NCBI RefSeq assembly: GCF_047663525.1
Contig: NC_092588.1
Coordinates: 135,772,501 to 135,836,500, forward strand
Reading direction: 5' to 3'
Source of the DNA: Anas platyrhynchos
Lineage: Eukaryota > Chordata > Aves > Anseriformes > Anatidae
Length of the DNA stretch: 64,000 nt
Both the position numbers and the translations under genes were made by a program. Shown here one piece after another: positions 39,926 through 53,600 of this stretch. The notes under the pieces were generated by a model. The model made no database searches. It was not told the origin of the DNA and saw only the letters and a list, made by a program, of their open reading frames with translations. Numbering within the stretch: position 1 is the stretch's first letter; every line of letters begins with the position of its first letter.

Positions 39926-42900
39926 AAGGCTGGGCATCAGCACACATGTACATCCATGCTGCAGCATCATATACACACACAGCTTTCTCTCGCCCCTATT
40001 TGGATTATCTCCATCCCTACTCAACCTGAAAATGTATCATCAGTAGTCAGTTCAGAGCATCATGCCCTTAAGTGTGGTCAGAACTGCTCAGATTGATGCT
40101 TTTCTTGTTCATCTCCATTTTGACAGAGCCAGAAATCAGTGGGGTCATAGGCTTAGCTTCTGCCTTGGACTCCCTGGAATATTTCTCCCCATACACTGCA
40201 TGCTGTAATGTACAGTACACATGCCCCATTTCTCTATGAAAGTCTCTGCCTTTTGCATAATTTCATGCAAATGGAGTCACTGCACTGCAGACCTTTAACT
40301 TGTATTAACCCCCTCAAATATCACTTGCAGTAGAATATCCTAAGGGTTATTCTCATTCCACTGTGAATTTACCCAGAAGCTAATATTCATTCATGTATTT
40401 TTTCTAAAAATGCCATAATAGCCTAAGTGCACACTTTCATCCATTAACCTCATATTGATGGAGACAGCACAAAACTCACAGGGCTAAATTCTAACCTGAG
40501 TTCAGCTTGTAGACCTCAGTGCAGTTGTATGCATAGAGCTGAGCTCCAATTTTGACTCATGCATGAGAAACAGAAAGACTGTAAAATGTACTTGTTGTGA
40601 CTATGCAGGAATTACACATATGAAAAATTACAGTGATGCAAGTCTATCCATCAAGAAAATGACAGCCTAAGGAAATTGTATCTTTCAGCCCTTCTTCCCC
40701 ATCAGCAACACAAATTGTTTTGAAAACATTAAGTCTGACTACTCATTGCACTGGCTCCCTATAGCGCTTCTCTTCAGATTCATGTTCCCATTAAATGGCT
40801 TAAAAATTGTGGAGGTAAGGAATGCACTTGACTACTGAATTGCTTTGGCATGAGGTATTCCTATGTTACAAGAAATAATGACTTTTGTGCAAGATAGAAA
40901 GCTTTACAGGAATCAGAGCCAATGCTGTGGATGTTTGAAGTGGCCTGCGCATTTGACAAGGTCAATAATCCACTCTAATTAGTAAAAAGAAAAAAGAAAA
41001 AAAAAAACCTAGAAATTAAAAACAAAACAAAACAAAAAAAAACCTAGAAATTAAAAAACAAACAAACAAACAAACAAACTAGAAATTAAAAAAAATAATA
41101 GAAATTATATAAAAAAAAAAAAGCATGGAATTTTTAATCTTCTAGAAATGTCTATATGCATGCAATAAAAGTAATACTATTAATGGCACATGCCCTTATG
41201 TTCTGTGCCCTCAAAAAGCATTTCAATGAAAGCATTCAATGACAGTGGAGGGAATATATATGAGCTTGAACAGAGTGAAAAAGAAGATTAGCAAATGACA
41301 CACAAAATAAAAGGAAATATATGGTCTTTCAGCCTCCAGGTCACTGGGTTAAATCAAACTTACATGAGCAGTGGTGGAGGTCACTGCTATTTGATGGCTT
41401 GGTTGTCAATATGAAGTTGGCTTCTGAGCCATGGGCCGTCAGGACTGTTCCTCCTTCCCAAGAAATGAAGGTACAATCTTGTTTTTATAATCCCTTATCC
41501 TTTGCTCATTTAAATTCCAATAGCATTAATATTTGATAATTCCTGGTACATGCACATACCTCTTGAATGCTTTATTACCTTGCAACTCACACAGAATCAT
41601 TACAAAACAAGGGTGCAGTAAAACTGCATTTGGTTTTACAGCATCTAACAAATTCTTTTATTTGGTGGAAATAAGCATGCAGGAAACAAACTAGTAGAAA
41701 ATCAGACCATATCTCTAACAAAATTTCTTAATCAACTGAAAGATCTCTGATACCTTTATCTTTAATTAAAAACTCTGGGGTACACTTACAGTGGCAGTAA
41801 AAATATACAAAATGTTTATGGAAAGAAAATGATATGTAAAAACTCAAGTGACTAACAGAACTTATGATTATAGTTGTGGAGGGGTAGATAGACTGTCCTT
41901 CAGACTTTCTAGTTTTAATCCTGTCATATTGTAAGCCAGTTGTCTATCTGCAAAGTATGATATTTTTTCACACCTTGCCTTTAAAAAGCAATAATATATT
42001 TTCAGCTACAAAAGATTTTGCAAAAGTTTACTGAGAACATCGAATAAGATGGGTATTTTCATTTTTTATGAGATTTTTTTTTCAGTCATTAATTTAAGCC
42101 AGCAGCATGCAGGCTGTCTGCAGCAAGTAAAATATTCACAACTACGAAGTGGAAGAAAGGTAACAAAACTTCTCAAAAAAGTAAACTTCAGTTTGCCTCT
42201 GCAAAACCCATCCATGTCACACATGCAAAAATGACGAGTGGAATGAGCTTTTATTATTTTTCAGAAAATAAAATCCCATTCAATGGCATCCCTTGTCAAA
42301 AAATACAGATTTAGTAATCGAGTTGGAGCCCAGAAAGCATGAGAGCAATATACTTTAAAAGAAAGGCTCTGCACCATGCTTGAATAAAACATGTTTTCAC
42401 TAGCAACCTACTCATGTCAGCAGGACAACTCTTGCTTGTGTGGAGTCAGTAGAGGATCTCTGCAGTCAGGCCCTAAGTAGTCAAATCAGTTTAAAGAGTT
42501 AAATAAAGGGAAATTAATGTTTTTAAATGCATTCTCCTGTAACTTCTTCCCCTGGGGGAGATGCGAGCAGGGCTGCTTCAGGCCAGGCAGCAGGTGGGCA
42601 GGTGCTTTGACCTAGCACGGTCTTGACCTAACATCTGCAGCTATTTATCAGTGGTATTTTGTTGCGAGAAAGTAAAATATGCAAAATGACCTTATCTCCT
42701 CCCAGCCCATGCTCTTGTGCTTTGCCTTACACTCTCCTGCACTCTTGCATTTTTTTACACCTCTGCAAACAGTAGTATGGCTTGGTCACAGCCCAAAGTC
42801 CAACGTGTGCTTGTTGACTGCCCTGTTCAAAGTGGAAAGTTGAGAAACAAATTGTCCAAACTCTGGTAACCAAATTCAGGCCCGGCATTTGGTGAAGCAG

Positions 42901-45900
42901 GCCTTGAGGCCTGTGACCACTCACTTAGCTACACAGGGCCTGGAAATTGCGCACAACCAGCTGTGAGCCTGCCCACACACTAAAGTGTATTTACATGACT
43001 TGATAAGAGATAAAAAGGCCTTAAAAGTAAGAGGAGAAAGGGCAGAAGGGTAATTATTCATTTTTAAATGCTTTTAATGTCATTCAATATGATTTGGACT
43101 CATTTCTGATCACAGTCCTCTGACTACAACTGTGTGGAGAGTAAACTCACTGTCACGAACTTCATAGGGTTATCCCAATGCTTGGATGGACATTCTGCTT
43201 AGACTCCTACACTATTTTTTTAATATATTTTACCTTTCTAATTTATCCGTAGTTATGGCCACTCTAAAACCAAGGTGAGTGACTTTACATGATTTAGAGT
43301 TGCATTTCTACAGACTTCCACATAACCTCAGGCTGTGACCTCTCCTTTGGTGTCTCAGTTCCGCAAAAATTGCTTGTATGAGCAATATGGGCACCAGCAG
43401 GGTAGCAGCAGCAGGATTTTGTTGTTAGACATTATCAGATAGATAGCTTTAGGCCAGTATTAGTTAATGGAAGAGTGACACATACATACACACAGTCCAC
43501 CCAGTGTCAGACTCCGGAAGGAACCAGCAAGACAGGGACTGCATCTCACTCTTCAGTTTGCTGCTTTGCTCTTACCTGCCCCTACATCAAATGTATCAGC
43601 CTTTCAATACCAGACCTACATACAGCTTTTTGTTTTCCTGGCTCCTCTACTCAGAAGGACTCAGCATTCTTTCCACTCAACAGTGAAAAGGGCTAAGAAA
43701 ATACCCAAAGATGCATTAGATTGCACAGAAAATTATGGGCTGGATGCATTCTAGTATTTAGGGAAACAGGAGGACTTGTGAGGAAAACTTCCCTCGTGAT
43801 TGTTCACTGCTGGGTTTCCAGCTCCTTCGTCCAAGGCATCTGCAGTTAGCTGTTAACTGCCCCCGATAAGCCCCATCACCCTGCCCAGATCCACATGCTA
43901 GCTGCCAACAGTTGCATAAAGACTTGTGAGTGGGCAATAATGCCAGCTGGTACCAAAGTTAACATTTTGCAACGGGGCTGGAGATTGCACAAAGAAAAGG
44001 GAAAGCAGTCATCACCACCCCATTTTACAGACCACAGACCCAAAACAAGGTCATGGGAGAGATCTGTATCTCTGGCCAGAGCAGCAGCAGGATTATCAGG
44101 CTGCCCTCTTTATGTATTACCCAGAAAATTCTCCAAACAAACCAGAATTGTACAGGAACATGATGTTCTCTTATGAGAGGAATGGACTTAAAATACTTAC
44201 TCATTTTGCTTGGCATTCTGTTCTCCCCAAGCAATTTTATTGTGTGGAGTATTTTAAAAAGATTCTTCATACGATGGGAAAAATTCTCTGTTTTCAACAG
44301 TGAGAAACCAAGTGAACAAATTATATACTTTCATTTCTACAAACAACCTGCCTTTAGTACCTGCAATTGGGAGTACTGCAGCAATATTGGGATGAATTGA
44401 TCCATCTGCCCTCTGACAACGATCTTTTCTATACAATGCCATATGCTGCAAAATTTTATAAGCATTTATTTTAAATATGCTTTGCCTTATAAGAGTTTCC
44501 TTGGCACAGGATTTCATCCACATATTTTGAAATGTCTTTAGTAATTTATTCTTAAGTCCATCCATATCAATGTTTAATTGTGGATTTTAGGGGGGCGTAT
44601 AAAGCATTTCAGACACAGTCAACTTTAAATTCACCCAGCGTGGCTACACATTATCTATGGGAGGATAGTTGTGAAGGGGAAAGTGGAGGTTTGCCAGATA
44701 TATATTGCTCAAAGAAGGTTTAAGTTTGTAAGTGATGGAATTCACACAGTCTAAGATAACGTCTTGAAAACTGGGTCATACAGGCTTGAACCTGGCCCCT
44801 CTTACAGAGTCCATAAACTGCCTCAGATTGACAGCCAGTTTTATGGTCAGCCAGTCTGGAGACTTATAGGTACTGTAATGATGATGATCAGAAACCATGA
44901 GGTCAGAAGCCCGGCCCCACAAGGAGGTCTGAAGATACAGTTCCTACATTCTGTGTTAGAAAACACATCAAAGTGACTTGGAAGAAACTCTGCATCCTTT
45001 CAGCCACCCTGGAGATGATATTGTCAAGCTTCAGTGTGATAAATCCAATGTGAAAATGCTCAGCAATGTAAGGGCTCAACAGCCCTGCCCTATATTCTTG
45101 TTTCTGGTAGCCATTTTTTAAATCTGTCTGTAGATGAGGGAGTTAAATTTCACCTCCTTCCCGACTCACGTTACAAAGCTTATCTAATTCACATTTATCT
45201 GAAGTCTGATTCCCCTGCTAAGTGCTTTTACTCTCCCACCCAATTTGGCATACAACGAACAGTGCACAAAATAGCTTTAATTGATTTGTACAGGTATTAA
45301 AACAGATTATCATCTACACAGATTTGGAGAGCAGTCACTGTGCGTTAGCCAAATGGATGATGCAAACTATAATTATTTACAGAGGGTTTCTGAGAGCTGG
45401 GTATTAGCAGACAGTAGGCAATGTTAGACAGCATAAGAATTTCACGTTTACCCATCAGATGACAAAGAAGGTCCAAACATAATCAGGAGATGAACTGAAG
45501 ATCCAGGAATTAATTATTTAAAACATCAGCGTGGTTATTAAGAATAAAATTTTCATACAAAGGCTCTTGATCTTAGCTATTCCTGCAAATGGTATGCATG
45601 ATGAAATGCATATATTTCCAGTGCAGACCAGAACTTTCTACCCAGGTGCAAAATGAAGTGCCTTATGCAAAAGTCACAACTGAGCATATGTGTGTAGCTC
45701 CAGCTAGAAATCCCTGCTTTAAAATCCATGCCTGCCAATTTCTGGTGGTGAATATCGACATACTGGCATATGGCTGATAAATACGCAATGCAAATTGCAC
45801 CGAATTCCCACCTTCAGCATGCAATTAATAAAGGAGAGGAAAGCACAAGAGAGGTAACCCCTCTCCTGGAAGGGCTGTTGTCCCTTATTTTGGGTCATTA

Positions 45901-46953
45901 TTTTGTCCCTTATTTCTTATTTTGGAATACTATCACCCATCCATCCCACCCCACACCACCAGCCTGGCAGAGGGATGGCAAGATGGTCGTGGGCTCACGG
46001 CACAGCTCCAACCCGATGCAGTACCAGACCATGCCAGCTGCCCGTGGAAGACGACAAAACCAGGACAGGCACGCAGTGATCTTTCTGTGCAGCATCCACA
46101 GTGGCCGCGCTTTTATAATAAATGAAATTGTGGAAAGAAAATGAAAAACCTTGCCTGGAGAAAAAGGAGGCAAGCTGTGAAGATGTTGAGTAAAAGACTC
46201 CCTTTTGTGCACAAAGGGGGGAGGTTGTTTTTCCAAGGGCACGGGACGCTTTTACATGATCAGGGCTATAGAAACTGCAAAAGAAATTGTATAGTGTGTT
46301 CTTTAATCAAATGCCTATGACAGCTGAATTAAAACATTATTTAATGGAGTTTGCTCTGAGATTTGAAGTTTGTTTCTCTTTGTTCCGCAGCCCAGGAGAC
46401 CACTCTTTCTTTATGTCTCCCTGATGTATGAAATCACTGCAGTGTCCCTCACACTGCTTCAGGAATAACGAAGGCTGGAAAAATACTTTTCTCAGGTAAT
46501 AAACTCATAGCTGGCCTGATTTTTTTTCCCTTTTATAATGAATATGCAGCTGAACAGTCAGTCTCCTTATTCAGCAATGACCAGTGCACAGTTCTGACCA
46601 AAACCCTGTTGTTTCAGCTGATTTTGAAAGGTGTCTGTTCAGAAAAAAGTAAACGCCACAGAAACTCACTCCTGTGAGTTTTATGCTATTGCACAATAAC
46701 AGACACAGCTTTTAGGCTTTGACTGAATAATAAGTCTTGAAAGATAACTATTGAAAAATACTTATGTTACAGACTTTAAGGGGACTTTTCACACATTGTT
46801 AGCTGCTTACTCACATCATTGCACAGAGGTCTGAGGACAAAGTATTAGTGATAATTATTGTTCTCTAAAAACATACAAAAACATTCAGCAAATGTTGGGC
46901 TTGATGTTCAAATGCTGAATAATTTAAAATATTGATTATTCTATGGTATCATT
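39926..46953. other. Intergenic, nothing recognised beyond A-rich repeats
   Basis: Seven kilobases without a recognised gene, RNA or transposon, apart from the tandem A-rich repeat near 41 kb. Confidence 0.6.
40984..41121 (+). repeat. A-rich tandem repeat with CTAGAAATTAAA core
   Basis: The core CTAGAAATTAAA recurs at about 41009, 41044 and 41079, a spacing of 35-36 bp, with a fourth partial copy near 41100. The copies are separated by AAAC/AAAAC microsatellite sequence. Confidence 0.8.
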
Positions 46954-47541
<588 letters not shown>

Positions 47542-50500
47542 CATCAAACACTTCCCAGAAAAGCTCTGAGAAGTATTAACCAGCTCTAGAAAGGTACCAG
47601 GATGGGTTTCATAGTTATAGAATTTATTGTATATCTACATGATTTTTTTCATCCCCAAGAACCTCAAAAGGCTTTATAAACCAGGAACGAATTTTATCTC
47701 ATGGTTATAGAAAACATGCAGTTTCTGCTTTCAAAACCCCATTCTGGCTTCTAGGAAATGTCTCCTTGAACTAAGGTTGGCCACTCTTTCTGCATTGCAT
47801 GCAGGTCCGGCACAGTCCTCTCCCATCCTTTGGCCTGATCTTCCTTATTATATTATGTTTCCTCCTTAGCTAGTGGAATAAAGGAAATCTGATCAAATTT
47901 CAAAGGCTGAAATACTTACCATGCAAATTAAAAGAGTAAAATGAAAACTGATTGTAGTAAACTCAGATTTTATTCAGAGATGTTACTGGTACTAGTTTTA
48001 GAAATCAGTGAAACTAAAAAAAAAATAAAATAAAAATCTTGTCAAATAAAATCTTACAGTGAAATTAAAAATTTCTGCTGAAATTGGAAAATAACCTATT
48101 ATTGTGTAGTAACACAGTTTTGAAAACAATGCCTTTAATTACTTCAGTTTAAATGTATTTATTTATGGTACTCACCACTGACCTATTCTTATCTTACGAT
48201 CTTTTTATAGGCATCTGTTCTTTCCACAGTAGCCCTTCTTCTGTGGATAGAGAGGTTTGTACTTTTATTATGACTAAAGTGCAGGTATAGTTTTGTCAAG
48301 ACAAAGTAATTACATCAAACACAGACCTGATCTAGTCTAATAATGACAAAGCTACACAGCTGAAATGCATGCTCCTCTCCTCCTGGGAAATCTAAAACCC
48401 ACAGAGATGTTGCTTCAGGTAAATACATCTTAGAGGCTTTCTGGTTTCGTTGCTCACTGTCATTACTAGAAGAGGATGTCATGGGACAGAATTTAAACTT
48501 TTTTGGAGAGCGGGCGACACAGAACTGGCCTTATTTTGTTTTTTCTAAAGTTACTTGGCACTGTGGATCTCTAAATAAATATAAAGTCATACACAATCAA
48601 ACAGGCAAGCAAGAAATGACAAGTGTTTTGACAGTGCTCAAAATACTTTGAGGTATTTTTAGCATATTTCTGAGTCGTATTAGCTTAACCTGTAATAGAA
48701 TATAAATGAGCCCATATGGCAGAGATGTAATTATGTTCCATGTGAGAAATCCCTGTGGTAGATTTGGGGAAAAAAACTCACCACATGTGCCTTCTGGAGG
48801 GCACGATTTACACATGATTACCTACTCATTTGCATCGAGAAGAATATGAAGTAACACAATGCTAACAACACTGTAATGAAAAGGGCAAGCAAAGACTCCA
48901 GATCCCTGGGGGTGCTGATCCCTCTGACTGACATCCAGTTAGGAGCAGGGAATTCTTCCCTTTAGGGAGTACATTTTATGAAGCGATCTTTGATTATGTG
49001 GGCACAGTAATCACGAGTCTTAATTATTATTACTGTGAGAGAATGGGCTACAAATCTCCAGGGAATGTCTCTGTCACAGATACTTTGCCGGCGATTGCTG
49101 AAAATGAGTGTTTTCCCAAGGATCATTTTCATTCCAACCTGATATTTAGCTGAAGTTTCTTTGACTACTAGTCATGAAACATTAAATATAGATTAGAGGC
49201 AGAGAGATGTTGAAAGTTAAAATTCACCGGAGGTGCACACCCGTGCACTTGAGAGACAGCCCCAAATGTTGTCCAGATGTTGTAGCAACAAGGCTGAGGG
49301 TTCCCAAGCTGCGGCACAGCCACAACAGAAGAGAAAGTGGATGTTTAGCATTCCACCGGCCTTCTGTTTAGTTTACTTGTAGTGTATTAATTTAGCAGAA
49401 AGTCCTAACAGCCTGTTAGCGGTAGATGTTACCAAGTGTACACTACCCTGAAAGAATGAAGAAATTCTTTTATAGCAATAAAGGGAGTAATTCAAAGCAT
49501 GTAATTGATTTTCCACATTTTCAAACTGTGATAAGACTAAGCTTTAGCAACAGAAACATATGTTTGCAGTTTTGTCAATGTTCCTCAATGAATAAAAAAA
49601 AAAAAAAAAAGGACCTATAACTTATTGGTTAGATTGTTAACATGCATTGGGCATTTCAGTGGCTATTAAAGCACTTGCCAAAATAATATCATCTTCTCAA
49701 CAGACTCAGAGGTGGTAGGGATTGTTTTATGCCACAGGACATATTTTCGTGATTATCAAAACTAATTCTTTTTGCAGAGGAACGTGACAGAAGAACATCA
49801 CTGCTTTCATAATGAGCTATTGTCACATTGATATGCCATCCTCCCTTACCTCCTCCATCCTTTTCACTCCAGAATGGCTTCACCGCACAGCTCCTGTCTT
49901 TGCTTACCCTTGCAGCATCCTAGCCCACCTGCTGAGCAGCGCGGTGTCTGATGGCCATGCTGCCGCCCCCCGTCTTCACACCAGGCGTTAAGGTCCGCTC
50001 TGAAGCTCCCTGATAACGTCCACCAGAAGAACTCAGAGCAGAAGCATTTGAGTAATTTCCAAATGTCAGGCAGTGCACTGCACGACAGCAGCAGAAGGCT
50101 CAGGTGAACTCCTGCAGCTGTCATTTCAGATAGAGTTTAAGTCCAGAAGCAACATTTAGATTTATTTAACCTGGCCTTTTGCCTCAAACAAGCCTCAGAA
50201 TTGTATCAGGAATACCTGCATCAAATATAATAATTTGATGATGTGAAAGAGCTTATATTTTGGAAAAATAGACTCTCTGAATTCAAAGTCAAGTAACAGA
50301 GTTTCCAGCAAAACCTTTCAATGTATCTCTCATTCAGCAGTTTTACTGTTAAAAATACATGCTTACTTACATATTAACCATGTCAACATTTATCAGTAGA
50401 ATTCAGAAAGGTATTTGTGTTCTCCTGACACCAGAAAGAAGACAGTGCAGAGTGTTATGACCAAACTACAGAGCCAAGCCCCAGGCACTTGTCATGATGT

Positions 50501-50608
50501 TTCAGCAAGAGGTCACTTTCCTGTCCTTACAGGAAACTTTTACAACTTCAGTCCTCTTCCCATCTTGCATTGTGAGAAACCTAAGATGCTTAGTAGCTTC
50601 TTTGTGGG

Positions 50609-50638
50609 AAGAAAAAAAAAAAAAGAAAAAAAAAAAAG
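50609..50638 (+). repeat. A-rich simple repeat
   Basis: Two A runs of 12 to 13 nt separated by a single G. Confidence 0.85.
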
Positions 50639-53600
50639 ACACAGCCTCAGAATTACCTTATTTATCAGAACAAGCAAGGAAGGTATGGTAAATTTGAGTC
50701 CTGAGTCCTATTCCTGATTTCTTGGCCTTGGAACTAACATTTGAACACAGATTTTAAGTCTTGCTAGGCATGCTAATCCCTAACATGCAGCCTTAGATTC
50801 CCCTTATATTTCAACAAATACTCGTGGAGACCAGCACAGGCTGAGATGGCAACACTCATCGGGACCCACCAGAGAGCTGCGAAGCTTCCAGTGGCTGATG
50901 TAGTTACAGTGGAGAATAAAACAGAGGTTCATGTCACCACATGTCATTTGCCCCAACTCTCGTGATAGAAGATTTGCCAAAGCAAGAAGGAAACAGCTTG
51001 GAGGGATGCCTGCCCCCATTTGCAGCATGGGGGTAAGAAAACCATCTTTTGGCATGGTGAGGAGTTGGCAAGGCTGACTAAGAATCAAACAGGGCAAGGG
51101 GGAAAAACCCCCAAAGACTGGAAGCGAGCTGGTTCACGTTTACTCCCTCAGGACAGCACAGAGCATCCCCCACAGTGGATGACTTCACGGGTTTTAAACC
51201 AGGTAAGCAGGCTTCAGGTAATAGGAAATGGGGATACAAGACCCTTTAAACTGAAGTCTATAGGTTTGAGTTTGGCAGATGAAACATCCAGTTTTGTCAC
51301 CATCTCATGACCATTTGGTACCAGGTAGCAGCGGATGATGCTCTTGTGTGACGACCTCACGGACAAACACAGTGGAGATCAGCATCTGAATCAAGGCAGG
51401 TGCCTGGAAGTGGAGGAAAGGGGACTGCAGAGGCCAGGGGTCCCCTCTGGGCCTCCATGGACAGGGATGGTTCTTCTAGAACCGTGGTGGGCAATGAGTT
51501 TGTGGAGCCAGAAGCTGGAGCTTCCAGCACAAAGAGGTGTTTTAAAACACATGAAGTATGGAGAATGTCTGAGTGACGTGTTTGCTGCCCCCTTTCCCCA
51601 CAGGAACTGGTATTTGTAGAGTCACAAGGCTTTTCTTCTACAAAACAATAAAACTAAAAAGGCAAAATGCCAGTGAATTCATTCTGCTGTTTAATCTGAC
51701 AGCCTGGAAGAAACAGAAAAACAAACAAAATCCCCAATGGTTGCTCCATCCCATCCCTCCTCCATACGTGCCTCCTCCCTTTCAAAAGCTATGCACAGAG
51801 AAAACACAAAAGGAATGCTGCTGACTTCCCCAGGGTTTAGAGAGCTGTTTGCAGTGACCACTGCAGGCACTGTTGTTTGTGTGGATGTTTTAACAGAGGC
51901 AGAAGGTAACTGCTCAGCTCCAGGTTCCAGCAGGTTGTGAGGCCTTTGCCAGTAGGTGTGTGAAGTGCAAAGGATGCTGTAGACTGTGCAAGGCTCCCTA
52001 CACAGGGACAATGGGAATGGAGGGGGCTCTGGTCTCTCTATATATAACCAAACACTTGATAATCTCTGCTCTTGCTGGTTTCTACTTTCAGTTTGCACTT
52101 AAGAACTCCAAATAAACAGAGCCTTCATACAAGAACCCTCTTCAACAGAAAAAAAAATATTTTGCTGCTTTCTAGCCTCTTTTGTTGTTGTTGTTGTTTT
52201 GCTGTAGTTTAGAATATAACTTTAAAAAAAAAAAAAAAAAGAAAGAAAAAAGGGAAAAGATACAGGAACTGCATGTGCTTCACTGCAAATGCTGCTGATG
52301 TAATTCTCTTTGAAGTGAAGAGCAAAACTCCTTTGGAAGTTAATAAGAACAGGATCAGGCCCTCCACACTGAACATGCACTGAGAGCAGATAAGATCTCA
52401 AATCACTCAGAGCCAAGCATGTTATTTGTGCAGCATAGGCAGGCTGAGTCAATCTCTGAATATTTTTAATGGGTGTCAACGTGAAGTGTTAATTCCACAA
52501 GTTATGTTGTTTTGCAGTTTGCCTGTGCCTGCTCTCCAGACTGCCTCCATGGATGGTACACATCCCCTTACTGCCTGTGAAGAAAAGCTATTTCCAGAAC
52601 TGCTGCAAGAAAAAAACAGTTCTGAGAAAATATGAAATGGAACTTTTACAAAGAATTGGAAAAACAAATGATGGTAGAAATACCTTCTAGACATTCATGT
52701 TAGCAGCATGCATGGAAGTGAAAGTAGCTCCATTTCAAATAGGGATGACAACTTCTTTTAAAAGACCCCAAAATCAAAACAAGCATTTTGCAACTGATCG
52801 TTTTTGAGAAACTAATCTTGTTCTCCTTTTTTTTTGACAAAACAGAGGAGAGAGGTACTGAAGAGTCAAAGATCCTTAGATAATATCTGCCCCTGGATAG
52901 TACCGATATACTCTTAATAAACAGGATCAGAAAAACATTGAAAATATTTTTAAACCCGATGAACTGAGCTAAGCACTGTGAACAGCTTCTGAATGAGAAA
53001 TTTTTATTTGTGCCTTTACCTTTTTCAGTCCCCAGGATCTCAAAGTAATTCCAAATGCATCTTGAACCCAAGAAGAAATTATGGCCCTACCGAGGCCAAC
53101 GGGAGACTTGCTATTGCCTTCTGCAGGATCAGGATTTACCCTTACTGTAAAGGCATCTTAAGAAACGCTGGGCCCAACTGCCCACTTCTATGGAAAAAGT
53201 CAGCTGGAAACATAGCAAAGCCTACCACACAATTTCCTTTTCACTCTCCCCTGAGGGGAGATTTTTAATCTCGGAGTGGAAAACAGGATCCAGGGAAAGC
53301 CAAAGGAAAGCCTGTGGTTGCCATCCAGAAGGAGCTCCCTGACCCACCACGGCTGCAGCCCTGTGGCCCACCCCTGCCCTGGCCCCGGGCCTGCCCAGCG
53401 CCCCGGGGCCAGGCTGAGGGGGAGGCTGGGCACCGGAGAGGCTGCTTGGCGTGAAGCAATCAGGAGGATTTTGTCTTGCCATGATTCAGAAACACCCAGG
53501 CAAAAGCTGTTCTGCTGGCTCTGGGACATGTTGCTGGGGGAGCTCCCCATGGTTTCTGCAAGCTCTGATGAGCCGTTCCTTTTCCACATATGAGTTATGG

